Both the position numbers and the translations under genes were made by a program. 64,000 nt of DNA. It comes from Rhynchopus sp. YZ270_cl-10. Lineage: Eukaryota > Euglenozoa > Diplonemea > Diplonemida > Diplonemidae. Below the pieces are notes generated by a model. It had not been told where the DNA came from, did not search any database, and saw only the letters and a program-made list of their open reading frames with translations. The stretch lies in NCBI GenBank assembly GCA_964035575.1, contig OZ037836.1, positions 1,240,001-1,304,000 of the forward strand, written 5' to 3'. Positions 9,581 through 19,832 of the stretch are shown one piece after another (position 1 is the stretch's first letter; the number at the start of each line of letters is the position of its first letter).

Positions 9581-12500
9581 TTAAAAGAACCTGAGCACAA
9601 CAGGAACACTGCAAACGCGAGGGGGATTTTTTTTTGCATACTTTGCGGCTGGGTTTTCTCGTCCATTTTTGGACCCCCCTTGCTTGACCCTCAAGAAGAG
9701 AGTTTCAGGGTCGGCATTCGCGATTGACTGCACAGTTTTGTAGCCAGCACTGAACAGACAGCGTCCTCGCCCAGCCTGAACACCGGCGATCTCGGCGAGA
9801 TGTGCACAGTCGGCCTTCATTCCACAGCCAAGCCGTTTAACATACGACTGGATGGTCACCTGGAGGGACGTCCACCCGTTGCTCTCTGTGAAGTTCACCA
9901 TCATATTGCAGAAGATCGCTGCGTTGAACTGCAACTTTTGGATTTGGCCCTGTAAGGAAGGAAAGAGGGATTACGCTCCACATCCCACAACGTGTATTTC
10001 AACACGTTAATTGGGTTTTTTTTTTTTTTTTTTTTTTTTTTTGAAAAAAATGGGAGGGAAATACAAAATCTTAAGAAGAACCTCAAAGATGCATGTCTCT
10101 TGACGTCCTTTATGGAGAAAGGAAATAGCAAATATAGATTGTATCGAGGGGGTGATGCCATACCCTTTCACAAGAAAACTTCTTAGAAACCACTGCGACG
10201 GGCATTTCTGAGAGCAGGTCGGAGAGGATCAGCGCACACCAGAAGCGGCGGCACTTGTATTCATCTCTGCAGCCTTTGTTGCGTTGTTTGTCGCTTTGCT
10301 CGCATTTGACGAGGACATAGGGCTCGCTTATGCCGATCATTGTCGCTATCTGTCGTGGTATCGCCTTCATATTTGCTAGCAGATGCGCTAAGGTACGCCA
10401 GTTGATGCTCCACGTCTCTGCATCCTTGATAGGTGTCAGGTAGTACAGCATGTGAAGGTCGTGGCCGAGGATGACACCGTTGTCTTGCATGTGCTTCAAC
10501 TCCTCCTTCAGGAGACGTGCCTCATTAAGGGTAAACCCTGATTTAAAGACCGAAGCACCAAAAGGGGAGATCTGCAGTGGCATTGCTTCAGGGCGGTCTT
10601 CGTGGCTGTCGTCTGCACGGCCAACGATTCTTTCTCCGATCATTGCATAGAGTTTTTGTTGGTGTGCGTCCTTGTATGCGAGGACAGAGTCGTTGTCTTC
10701 GGCCACGTGGTCTTGCTGGGGGTAGAGCATGCGCTCTGCATAGGAGATGAGCTCGGAGTAGCATTTCGCAACACCGGTTGCCATGGCGTCGAGGACCATG
10801 CCCTCAATGGAGGCTGGCGCGTTGCTTTTGCTTGTGAGTGGTTCGATCTCGGACCGCATGAGCTCCTGGGAGCGGTGGAAGTCGTTGTCTCTGCACAGCA
10901 GGTACGCCTCACCATTAGAGTCAAACCCAGCCCGACCTGCACGACCGCACATCTGAAGGTATTTGGATTTGTCAAGGTGGCTGATCCCGACGTACGGATA
11001 CCGTATGATCACCCGCCGTGCAGGAAGGTTGACCCCCGCCGCAAGCGTGCTGGTGCAGCACAGCACGCAGATGACCTTGCGTTTGTACGCTTCTTCAATG
11101 AGGACGCGCTCCTCCCCCAGCATGCCTGCATGATGATACGCAATGCCCGCACGCAGGAAGACCTCAAAGTCGGCATCAAGACTGCCACTCACAACACCCT
11201 TCATCTCCGTCGCCAGCGCTTCGCGTGCATATTCATTGTGGGTGCGCGCCTCTTCAGAGACAAGACCTGCAAGCACCTTACACATCCGCTGGCACTCCTT
11301 CTTGCTCGGACAAAACACAAGACAACACCCAGACGGAACAACCTCGTTCACCAGAAGCGCAACCTTCTTGTCGTCGTGCTTAGTAAGAGGCAACGTCCGA
11401 GCGGTTTCGCCATCACCTTTGAGAACCATAGTACACTCCTTAGTGTCCTTAAGAAGAAAGCACTCAAGGGTAACAGGACGGAAGTCTGACACATAAAGCT
11501 CTGCATCCAGCCACCGTGCCAGCAGCGGAAGGTTTGGTAGGGTTGCACTCATGCCAACAATCTGGCAGGCAGGGATGGTGACGCAGATCTTGGTCAGAAG
11601 CATTTCGAGGATAGGTCCACGGCCAGGCTCGCCTATCATATGCAGCTCGTCTGCCACGACGCAGCCAATCTCCTTAGTGCGGCCCTCTGCAGCCATTTTG
11701 TTTACGAGAGAGTTTGCCTTTTCGATGGTGCAGATGGCGATAAAGCGTTTCCCCGCAATGGGCACCTGGCTCAACTCCCCTGCGCAGGCTGTGAGCTCAA
11801 AGCCCAGCGCCTTTGTGTAGGGTTCGAGGGCTGCCATCTTTTCGTCTACAAGCGCAACAAAAGGCATCACCAAAATCCCCGAGCGCTGTGCGGCCACTGC
11901 ACGAAGGAGAAGCACCTCGGCCACAAGACTCTTCCCGCCACTGGTGGGGAGTGAGAAGACGAGGTTCCCGCCACGGCACACCTTGGGCAGGGCCAGCACC
12001 TCCACCTGCCAGTCGTACATACGTGTGATGCCACGCTTTGCAAAGATCTGCCGCACGGATTCGGGGAACCCTGCCAACGGGTCTGCTGGGTCTGCCCCAG
12101 GCGGCACCACAGGCACTGTTGCCACCTCTGTGGACAGCATTGCGGGTGGTAGTGGTGGTGGTTGTGGTGTTGTGCTGTCGGCAGGTGAGGACGAGGATGA
12201 GGGTGCAGGTGTCACAGGGGTCACAGGGTTGACAAAGAGCTGTGGGACACGCTTTCCAACCACAGGGCGCACCCAGGTGGTGGGTGGGCTCGTCTGTTGT
12301 AGGGCGCTGTCGTCCATGGTGGCAGGGGAGTGGGTCTGGACGTCGCTTGCTGGCGCCTGCGGCTGTTGTGGTTGTGGCTGTGGCGGTTGCTGTGGCTGTA
12401 GTTGGTATGGTTGTGGTTGTGGCTGTGGCTGTGGCACTGCAGCAGGGACAGGGACAACCTTTGTGACAAATGGGACAGGCTTGGCGGAGGGCTTCTTCTT

Positions 12501-13814
12501 TACGTCGCACCGCACGTCGACTGCAGGTGGGAGTACCGGCTGCCGCACGCACGCCTCTGCCTTGGGCGATCGCGATGCACTGCGCGACCCAGCACTGGAG
12601 CTGGGGTTGCGGAAGGGGACAGGCTTGCGTCGTGCTGCAGCACTGGCGCTGGCTGCGGTAGTGGCACTGCCACCACCACTGCTGCAGGCACGCTCCTCCT
12701 TGTCCTGCTCCTTGTCCTCCCTCCTCGGCGGGGGAGCACTTCTATTGACAAAGGGAACAGGCTTCGCACCCTTCGGCCGTGCAGGGTCAGGGCTGGCGCC
12801 GCTCTGCACAAAAGGGACCGGCACCTTGCGGATCTCGGGGGAGGTTCGTGTACGTGGGGGCACACCCACACCTTCGGGGCTGGGGTACGCACCCATGCCC
12901 ATCCCTTCGGGGCTGGTGTGCACACCTGCGCCTGCACCTGCGCATTCGGGGCTGTACGCAGCTGCACCCATACTCCCCACACCTTCAGGGGTAACGTGTG
13001 CTCCCACACCGCCCACACTGCCTACTCGTTCAGAACTGTACGTAGTTGCACCCATGCCGACACCTTCAGGACTGTGGGTAACGTATGTGTTCATACCACC
13101 GACACCTTCAGGACTGTTGTACGCACCCATACCCACACCCATGCCCATACCCATACCCAGATACTCGAGGTGTGCATCTGGGAGCACCACAGCAGTGTTC
13201 ACATCAACAAGCGACATGTCTGCCTCAGGCACATGCTGCTGTGTGAGATACTGACCAGGAGCCGCAGCAAGCAGTGCGTTGCTGTTGGCAAGCTCGTCGG
13301 CAGCACAGGGCATCTCCTGCGAGAGCATCGCGAGGGGCGGCGTCTTGCCTGCCTCCATGTTCTCCTCTTCCTCCACGTCCTCCGCTGCCCATGTGGTGTG
13401 GGCCTTTTGTGGCGACACGCCTTCGTCGAAAATAGCACCGTCGTTGACGGGGACGGCGTACCCATGAGACTCTGCCGGCTCTTCGTAGAAAGGATAGGGC
13501 TGCTGCCTTGGGGGTGACAGGTGTGGCGAGAGAGAGAGAGACTGCTGCAGAGGTTGCTCTATGTGCTGTGGTGCAACACCTGCCAGGCTGTCCATGATGC
13601 CACCACTGCTGTGCACCTTCGTGGCGCCCATGCCCATGGTGCTCACACCTGCAGGCATGCCAGGTGCATTGCGCCCAAACAGAAGCGGCACTGCGGGTGC
13701 ACGCTGGTCTCGCACAGCCTTCACACGCTTTGCAGGCGGTGCTGCGGTGACTGCGCTCCCCGCACGCCGTCTCTTCAAGGTAAAGTCGGACGGCATGCCG
13801 TTCACACATGACAT
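9581..13814 (-). CDS. HELQ: HELQ-family superfamily-2 DNA helicase, two exons
   Basis: Exon 1 is 13814-10164 (1217 codons), exon 2 is 9949-9581 (122 residues); the 214-bp intron starts GTATGG, ends TTACAG and is phase 0, giving 1339 residues. Residues about 1-580 are disordered, with SPEGVG-type repeats, Q/P runs and five copies of a KPVPF-like motif. The helicase core shows a Q motif (GITRMYDWQ), Walker A PTSGGKS (about 623), DELH box (about 721), SATLPN, and motif VI QMCGRAGRAG (about 953). Exon 2 supplies the C-terminal helix-hairpin-helix region (GRGRCLFSAGYKTVQSIANA), matching HELQ rather than POLQ; no polymerase domain follows. HELQ proteins unwind DNA with 3'-5' polarity in replication-fork and crosslink repair. 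The splice join restores the conserved KKFSCER-GQIQ segment. Confidence 0.85.
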
Positions 13815-15129
13815 CTCAACACAACATGAGAATCACAACGTGATGTTATTGCTGCAGGCTCCGACTCACTCACGATGCCAATCCCAATGAAAGAACAAAG
13901 TACGCTCCAGCCAACAGCAGAAGATATGAAAAAGAGAAAAAAAGTCCCGCGGGTTCACCACGACTGTTAGATGGGGGAGGGGAGGGTTGTTCGTTGAGGC
14001 ACACCCAAAATTACGACCACCTTTGCAGCACCCACCCCCCATAAAACCCCAGCACAGAAAGCCCCGCAAACTTCGCCAACTGTATGTTCAGGTCTCCAAT
14101 ACCCCCCACCCCACCACATCACCCCATTTCCCCCCACAGCGCCATTCACGGTGTCAGGGGGAAACCCCGCGAACCCCACGGTGCATTTGATCAGATAGTT
14201 GAACAAAGCACAGAATCTCCGTTTTTTACGGTACAGTGCACAAGAACCCAGGCATCTCTCTTTGCGTTGTAGGTCGGGAAACGTGAGCTGCATTGAGACC
14301 TCCATGAGACAGTACCATCCTGCTCGAAAACCGAGCCCTCTCTCCTCCTCTCGCAATATCGCGAGACCCACTCCCTTCCCCCAACGTCCTTTATGACGCC
14401 TTTATCAAGGATGAACACACCACAAACATGCAATTATTTCCCAACGGCGATCAACCACACTCATCCATAAGCCCTCCACCCCAACCCCTCAACCCACATC
14501 ATGTGGTGTACCACTTTTTTTGCGTGATGATTCGCTCTCCCCCAAGGGAGAGCCCGCAACTGCTTCCGACACAAACCCTGAACCCTCGCTTCCCTCAGTG
14601 CCTGTTCTCAGTTAACTCTCGCGGTCAGAGGAACAGGTGCGTGTTTTCCTTCCCATCCCCCATCCTCTGCTTGACGCAACAACCTTACTCAATTGGAGAG
14701 AGTTCTCCAGGATTCCCACAATGCTGCATACTTCTCGACATTGATAGCAAGAATCTAAGGAAGACAGACGGCACCACCCTTCCCCTCGAACATCAGAGCT
14801 CTTCCATTGAAAGACAATGTGAGCTCACTCTCTGCTCGCACCCCTGCATGAATCTGGCATCTGAAAGGGTTCAGACACCTATGCGGGTTTACCGAATGCA
14901 CCTCTACTTCAACAGAGACAGCGGTGTGAGGACATAAAACACAACCACTAAACTCTTCCCTCCCATCCCCTCCCATTGACGTACCAACCCACAGATGTAT
15001 CTTCGGATTGTAAGATGAAAAGAAGTCCCTCTGTGCTGAATCACCGGGGGGAAAAGGAGCTCTCGCAGATGCTCGGCGTACGTTTGGCCACAAAGAGGAC
15101 CACCGCACTTCCTAGAGTCTGCTCCTCTC
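13815..15129. other. Intergenic, C-rich, no gene supported
   Basis: Bases 13845-13925 hold a copy of the dispersed ~75-bp motif just upstream of the helicase ATG. From 14000 to 15129 the sequence is C-rich; a 169-codon plus-strand frame at 14428-14937 has biased composition and no recognisable domain, and I do not call it. Confidence 0.5.
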
Positions 15130-15348
15130 GTGCTGAGGTGTGCTGCTGTTTTGTGTCAGAGTGAGCTGAGTAATGTTTGTCATCAGAGTCGATCAAGCTA
15201 ACAGGAAACGTTGAAAAGGTTTGTCATCACGTCTCGGGGAAATGGAAGTTGGAAACAGCACAGACAGGTCTCTTGCCAAGGTTGACAGGCAGATGTGAGG
15301 GAGTTACCCAAATGACCGCCAGAGGACCTTGTCCTCAATCAAATGATA
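15130..15348. other. Orphan 5' flank of a lost type-A LRR gene
   Basis: Nearly identical to 2003-2222, the 5' flank of type-A copy 1, starting about 30 bp upstream of where the ATG should be. The gene body expected below 15130 is absent. This indicates a second A-A tandem pair whose first member was deleted. The segment ends at the TGATA target duplication of the next element. Confidence 0.8.
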
Positions 15349-15364
15349 TGGTGCTATCCGGGGG

Positions 15365-15735
15365 GCGGCGTTTCACAAAGTTTCACAAAATTTCAATCAA
15401 AATCACAACTTTTCACAACTTTTCACAACTATTCACAACTTTTCACAACTTTCACAACTTTTCACAATTTTCAATCAAAATCACAACTTTTCACAACTAT
15501 TCACAACTTTTCACAAAATTCCACAAAATTTCAATCAAAATCACAACTTTTCACAACGTTTCACACGTAAAGGCTCAAGAGGGTTGTGAAAACTTGTGAA
15601 AACTTGTGAAGAGTTGTGAAGAGTTGTGAAGAGTTGTGAAGAGTTGTGAAGAGTTGTGAAGAGTTGTGAAGAGTTGTGAAGAGTTGTGAAGAGTTGTGAA
15701 GAGTTGTGAAGAGTTGTGAAGAGTTGTGAAGACAT
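15365..15735. repeat. Left subterminal decamer arrays
   Basis: Many TTTTCACAAC-type units to about 15565, then about fifteen GAGTTGTGAA units (15588-15732) in the opposite sense. The period is close to one helical turn. Subterminal repeats of this kind often serve as transposase binding sites (inference). Confidence 0.85.
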
Positions 15736-16194
15736 GAGGGTTTTTTTAGCTTGCATCTCGGTCTTATGAGCTGTAACGATGGTGCAGAGTGTGTAGCCCG
15801 TCCATCAGCAGCAGGGGAGACAGCAAACGTCTACTAGGACGCCAGGGCAAACGACCCTTCGTCGTCAATGCTTGAACATCAGCTCTGTGCAGGTGCTGTG
15901 CATCTCCTACTTCCAGCGAGTCCGCCGGCTCCATCGCCTCCAGCAGCTTCAGTCTCTGCATCTTCTTCTGGTACATCCAAAAGAACAGTAGGCAGATTCG
16001 CGGACACGAAACCTGTAAGAGGTGGTGGTTGTTTAAAAGATTATCCAAATAATGTAATCAATTGGTGTGCAATTCCCCGTGGTTCTACCGTGTTTCTACC
16101 AGTTGTTGTCACTCCGTAAAGGGGGGGGTAGAGATGCTGGAATTTTAATTCTGCTACTTGAGTTAAATAAATTTGTACACAGTGACCCTACCCG

Positions 16195-16868
16195 TAAACC
16201 CGAAAAACTTCCCAAAAAACTCGCCTACTCGCCCAAAACCAGGGATATTGCTAACTTTCGGGATTTTGGGATTTCGTGGGGCGATGGTCGAAAAAAGGGG
16301 GGGGAGTGCGGACTTTTTTTTCCAGTCGATCCCGGGCGCGCTTCGCGCGCCCGGTCCCCACCTTAGCTCAAGTTGGGGGCCTCCGGCGGAATGTATGAAT
16401 TCCGTGGTTGTCCAACTGCGGAGTTCGGCACTTCAATGATATTTACACCAGGCAGACGGGGCACACGAATTATCAGTAACCTCAGTACATTTACAAAAGA
16501 AACGGCGGTCGTGGTACCCAAAGGTTCCTGGCGAAGCCACGGTACGCAACATTCCTAAAATTTGGCTTAAATTTGCACATTTTTACTGCCAAACTCTGTC
16601 ATGGGAAGGGTGGGTTGCAAGCTTGCGCCGCAGGCGCACGGTACGCTACTTTTTGTCTTTCGCCATGCTGCATGCTTCCTTTTCCTTCGGCGCTTGACCA
16701 ATTGCATAGTACCATAGTACACTAGTTACCGTGGGGCGATGGTGCGATGGTTTATGGAAAGGGGGGGAACCCCAAATTCAGTGGGGCGATGGTCGATGGT
16801 TAGCAATATCCCTGGCCCAAAACTCGCCCATTTTTGGGGGGCGAGTTTTGGCGAGTTTTTTTTTTTTG
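16195..16868. repeat. Inverted repeat inside the 3.2-kb element
   Basis: A left arm at 16195-16256 (AAAAAACTCGCC then CCAGGGATATTGCTAAC) is repeated inverted at 16799-16868. Between the arms are a 23-bp GC hairpin, short GGGGCGATGGTC repeats and one copy of the dispersed GCGCCGCAGGCGCACGG motif. It may be a foldback nested in the larger element. Confidence 0.65.
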
Positions 16869-16965
16869 GTAGGGATTTTACCTTGGGAAAAGTGTACAAA
16901 CAAAACTATGAGGGAAATTTGAGTTTTGAAGAGAGAATTTTTTTCGTTCCGCTTGAACAAGACCT

Positions 16966-17478
16966 CTACAGTTTGCTTTGTAGGCTTCCACAACCCGTAA
17001 ACCCGTCCAGCTGTAGGTTCTGCAGATCCATGAAGCTTGCACAGATGGGTGCGATGTAGTCGTGGGGGAATACCGCCAAGGGGTGGCCTGCAGTGTTGCC
17101 ATTTACCGGCATGGCGAGGGCATTGTTGTATAGCGAGTGTAGCCTCGGTTCATCCATGTCTTCGTCATCCTCCGGATTGTAGCACGTCTTGTCCCCCGGT
17201 ATCTGTATGGCACAGCCACTGTTACATTCCTAGAGATGAAAGAACAAGACAACACTTCTGTACCCACGCATCAAAATTGTGGAAAACTTTGCACCCCAAA
17301 ACACCTCAACAACGCCCGCCAAAAGGCGCCCCTTGTTGCTGGGAGTTGGTTTTCATGTTTGATACCTGCATAGCGGGCATTCCTCTGAGTCCAATGCTGT
17401 TGGCCTGTCTGCGGCGTTGCACCGAAGGTGCAGGAAGACAGGGTCTGTGGTAATTTTTGCGGTGTCGCATTCCCTCAT
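16966..17478 (-). CDS. Possible two-exon cargo gene, unknown function
   Basis: Candidate exons 17478-17366 and 17218-16966 on the minus strand, joined by a 5' splice site GTATCA and a 3' site ending ACAG. The joined frame is open, about 120 residues, and Cys-rich at the junction (CPLC then SGCAIQIPGDKTC), followed by an acidic patch (PEDDEDMDEP) and a hydrophobic tail. Composition looks coding, but there is no family match. The frame may continue into a further exon near 15764-16012. It would be cargo or the remains of the element's own gene. Confidence is low because the splice sites are inferred by eye. Confidence 0.3.
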
Positions 17479-18105
17479 GCGTGGGTCACTCACACTTGAG
17501 GTCATGTGACACTGCGTGGGTCTGGGTACCTGGGTACGTGGGTACATGTGACCACGTGTGACTTGTCACACCTGTGCGCAAAAAATCGCAAAAACCCGAA
17601 ACGCGAATCGCAAAAAATCGCATTGCGAATTTTTCGCATTTTTTTTCCGATTTTTCCTGGTTTGCGAATTTCGTAGCAGAATACAACCCGGATCACCCCA
17701 CTTTCAGGTGATTTCTGCACTTTTGGGGTCAATGCGTGCACAAACTGGCTTCCGGAACCCTAAAACCAAAAATCCCCAAAAAATGCCCACAAAGTAAAAA
17801 TGAAGCCCACCCCATTTTGCGTACTTGTTGCGCAGTTGTTGCGTACTTGGTATTCTTTATTTCTGGGGTACCAATATTAATAAGGCACGGTATAGATTTG
17901 ATGAGGTTGGCGCTTTGATAGCCATTTGAGTTGTTTTGGGGAAGTACATACCATAAATCACACATTGTCGCGGAAGGGCTCAGCCGTGTTCAGTCAAAAT
18001 CGGCGCGTCCTGTGGTTACAATAAGCTCTGTCGTGTTCCCACCGTGACCACTACCCATGCCAACCCCCCTTCAGAAAGCCCCTATAAAAATCAAAAAACG
18101 GGCTC

Positions 18106-18505
18106 ACAAAATTTCAATCAAAATCACAACTTTTCACAACTATTCACAACTTTTCACAACTTTTCACAAAGTTTCGCAAAATTTCAATCAAAATCACAAC
18201 TTTTCACAACTATTCACAACTTTTCACAACTATTCACAACTTTCACAACTTTTCACAATTTTCAAACAAAATCACAACTTTTCACAACTTTTCACAAAAT
18301 TTCAAACAAAATCACAACTTTTCACAACGTTTCACAACTTTTCACAACATACAGTTGTGAAAAGTTGTGAAAAGTTGTGAAAAGTTGTGAAACGTTGTGA
18401 AAAGTTGTGCAAAGTTGTGAAATGTTGCGAAACGTTGTGACACGTTGTGCATAGGATTGAAATTGTGTGATATTTTGTGAAAATTTGTGAAACTTTGTGA
18501 AACGC
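18106..18505. repeat. Right subterminal decamer arrays
   Basis: TTTTCACAAC-type units (18106-18350) face GTTGTGAAAA-type units (18355-18500), mirroring the left end of the element. The outermost part, next to GGATAGCACCA, is degenerate. Confidence 0.85.
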
Positions 18506-18524
18506 CGCCCCCCGGATAGCACCA

Positions 18525-18921
18525 TGATACCTTCTTCTTTCAGGTTGGGGAGGGAGGTGATAAAAACGCTGCATAAACTCTCGAGGGAGGTGGGAATGTC
18601 TTGTTTTGTCTGTTTTGTGTTGCGACTGAAAAACAGGGAAAAGAAAGAAAACTTGAAAGATGTACCGCAACACGTCTTCACCACCATCGCATGAGGGAAC
18701 AAGAAAAAGGCGGACAAAACCCGCAAACCCAATTCAATCCACGTCCATTCAACCCTTTTTAACCCTCTTGCCAGGACGCACAACAGCGGTGTCCCTCTTC
18801 ACTCGTGGCGTCTGTTCCTCCTCACCTTCATCCTCGCTGCACGCAGGCGAACCCTTGCTCTCTGCGAACCCTGCTTCCCTTTCCTCAGAGGGCTCTGTGT
18901 CTGCATGAAGACGCTTCCACC
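18525..18921. other. Shared 3' flank of type-A genes
   Basis: Continues the type-A spacer after the insertion and closely matches 2223-2442 and beyond. On the minus strand it is the 3' untranslated region of the broken copy, and it includes the out-of-frame remains of that copy's basic tail (about 18780-18921). Confidence 0.7.
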
Positions 18922-19832
18922 TCACCCTTCTTTCTGCACGGTTGCGGGGTCGGGCACGTTGTCAGTCTCGCATCTCAGACCGTGAATCGCGTTTGTCGGT
19001 AAACCCACTCCTTTCGCAAGCAACCTCCTCACAACCAGAGCGTCCTTGCTCAACCCTGAGGCATCGATTGTTGTTAACTCGAAGCAGTATAAGAAGAAGT
19101 CCTTCCCAATACTCCTGACCCCGCTCAACGCAGACAGGCCATCGACGACTTGCAAGCACGAGCCATCCCCAAAGAAGCCCTCCCCAACGGTAACGACACT
19201 CCTCAACCCCGAAAGACAAACTCTCTTCAACGACGAGCAGCCGTAAAGAAAGTGGTCACCTATTTCGGTGACATTGCTCAACCCCGAGAGGTCCACGGAC
19301 GTCAAATGCTTGCAGTAGCTAAGAAAATACCCCTCAATCACAGTCACGCGGCGAAACACAGAGAGGTCAACCGTTCGCAATGCAGAGTCGGCAAAAAATC
19401 CTTGGCCTATTTTAGTGACACTGCCGAACCCCGACAGGTTGATGCTCTCCAATCGCCCGACGCTGTTGATGAAGTGATCTCCAATCACAGTCACATTGCA
19501 CAACCCTGAAAGGTCAAGCTCTGTCAACTCCGTGCACCAGTTCAGGAAGCCATTCCCTATTTCGGTGACAACCGACACAGCACTAAGGTCAAGTCGCGTT
19601 AACTCACTGACTTGCAAGAACTCATCAGGAATCTCAGTCGCAACCTCCGCCTCCAAAAGCAAACGCGCAACGTCCGGATTCTTCACAGTCGCCAACCTCT
19701 CTTTTGTCAGGTCTGTCTCGCCCAATGCGTGAAGTGCTGCAATGGCAGCAAACTTCGTTGTCCTCACGAGCATAATCGTGTCCCCAGCACTCAGCTCCTT
19801 GATGCCCTCCTCTTCACGCAGCACCTCCCCTC
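18922..19832 (-). pseudogene. Type-A Ubl-LRR copy 3, decapitated
   Basis: Retains the last part of the Ubl domain (from LREEEGIKELSAGDTIML), the linker and about eight LRRs, closely related to copies 1 and 2. Upstream of about 19832 the type-A sequence stops abruptly inside the Ubl codons and LINE sequence begins. The C-terminal acidic-basic tail is lost because a small deletion near 18915 shifts the frame, ending the protein after PDPATVQKEG. It therefore lacks both its promoter and its tail. It could only be expressed as part of a LINE-driven transcript. Confidence 0.85.

Larger units (their letters stand above)
15349..18524. mobile_element. 3.2-kb TIR element, TGGTGCTATCC ends, TGATA duplication
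   Basis: Bounded by inverted ends TGGTGCTATCCGGGGGGCGG (left) and the complement (right), with TGATA at 15344-15348 and 18525-18529. The uninterrupted paralogue at 2218-2222 fixes the limits to the base. Each end carries arrays of a decamer, first as TTTTCACAAC, then inverted as GTTGTGAAGA or GTTGTGAAAA, so each terminus is itself palindromic. The interior holds an inverted repeat, a GC hairpin (about 16332-16354) and a possible two-exon gene on the minus strand. The 5-bp duplication and TGGTG start match the small MITEs at 8436 and 37914. No transposase was recognised. Confidence 0.85.

Noticed and set aside
11944-13517. Long plus-strand frames opposite the helicase gene
   Set aside because: Antisense shadows of the biased HELQ N-terminal region; the minus frame carries the conserved motifs.
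14428-14937. 169-codon plus-strand frame
   Set aside because: Biased Pro/Ser/Gln composition in C-rich DNA, no domain, no paralogue and opposite strand to all host genes.
15365-18505. Decamer arrays resembling a CRISPR
   Set aside because: Repeats are contiguous, without unique spacers, and lie at both ends of a TIR element in a eukaryotic context.
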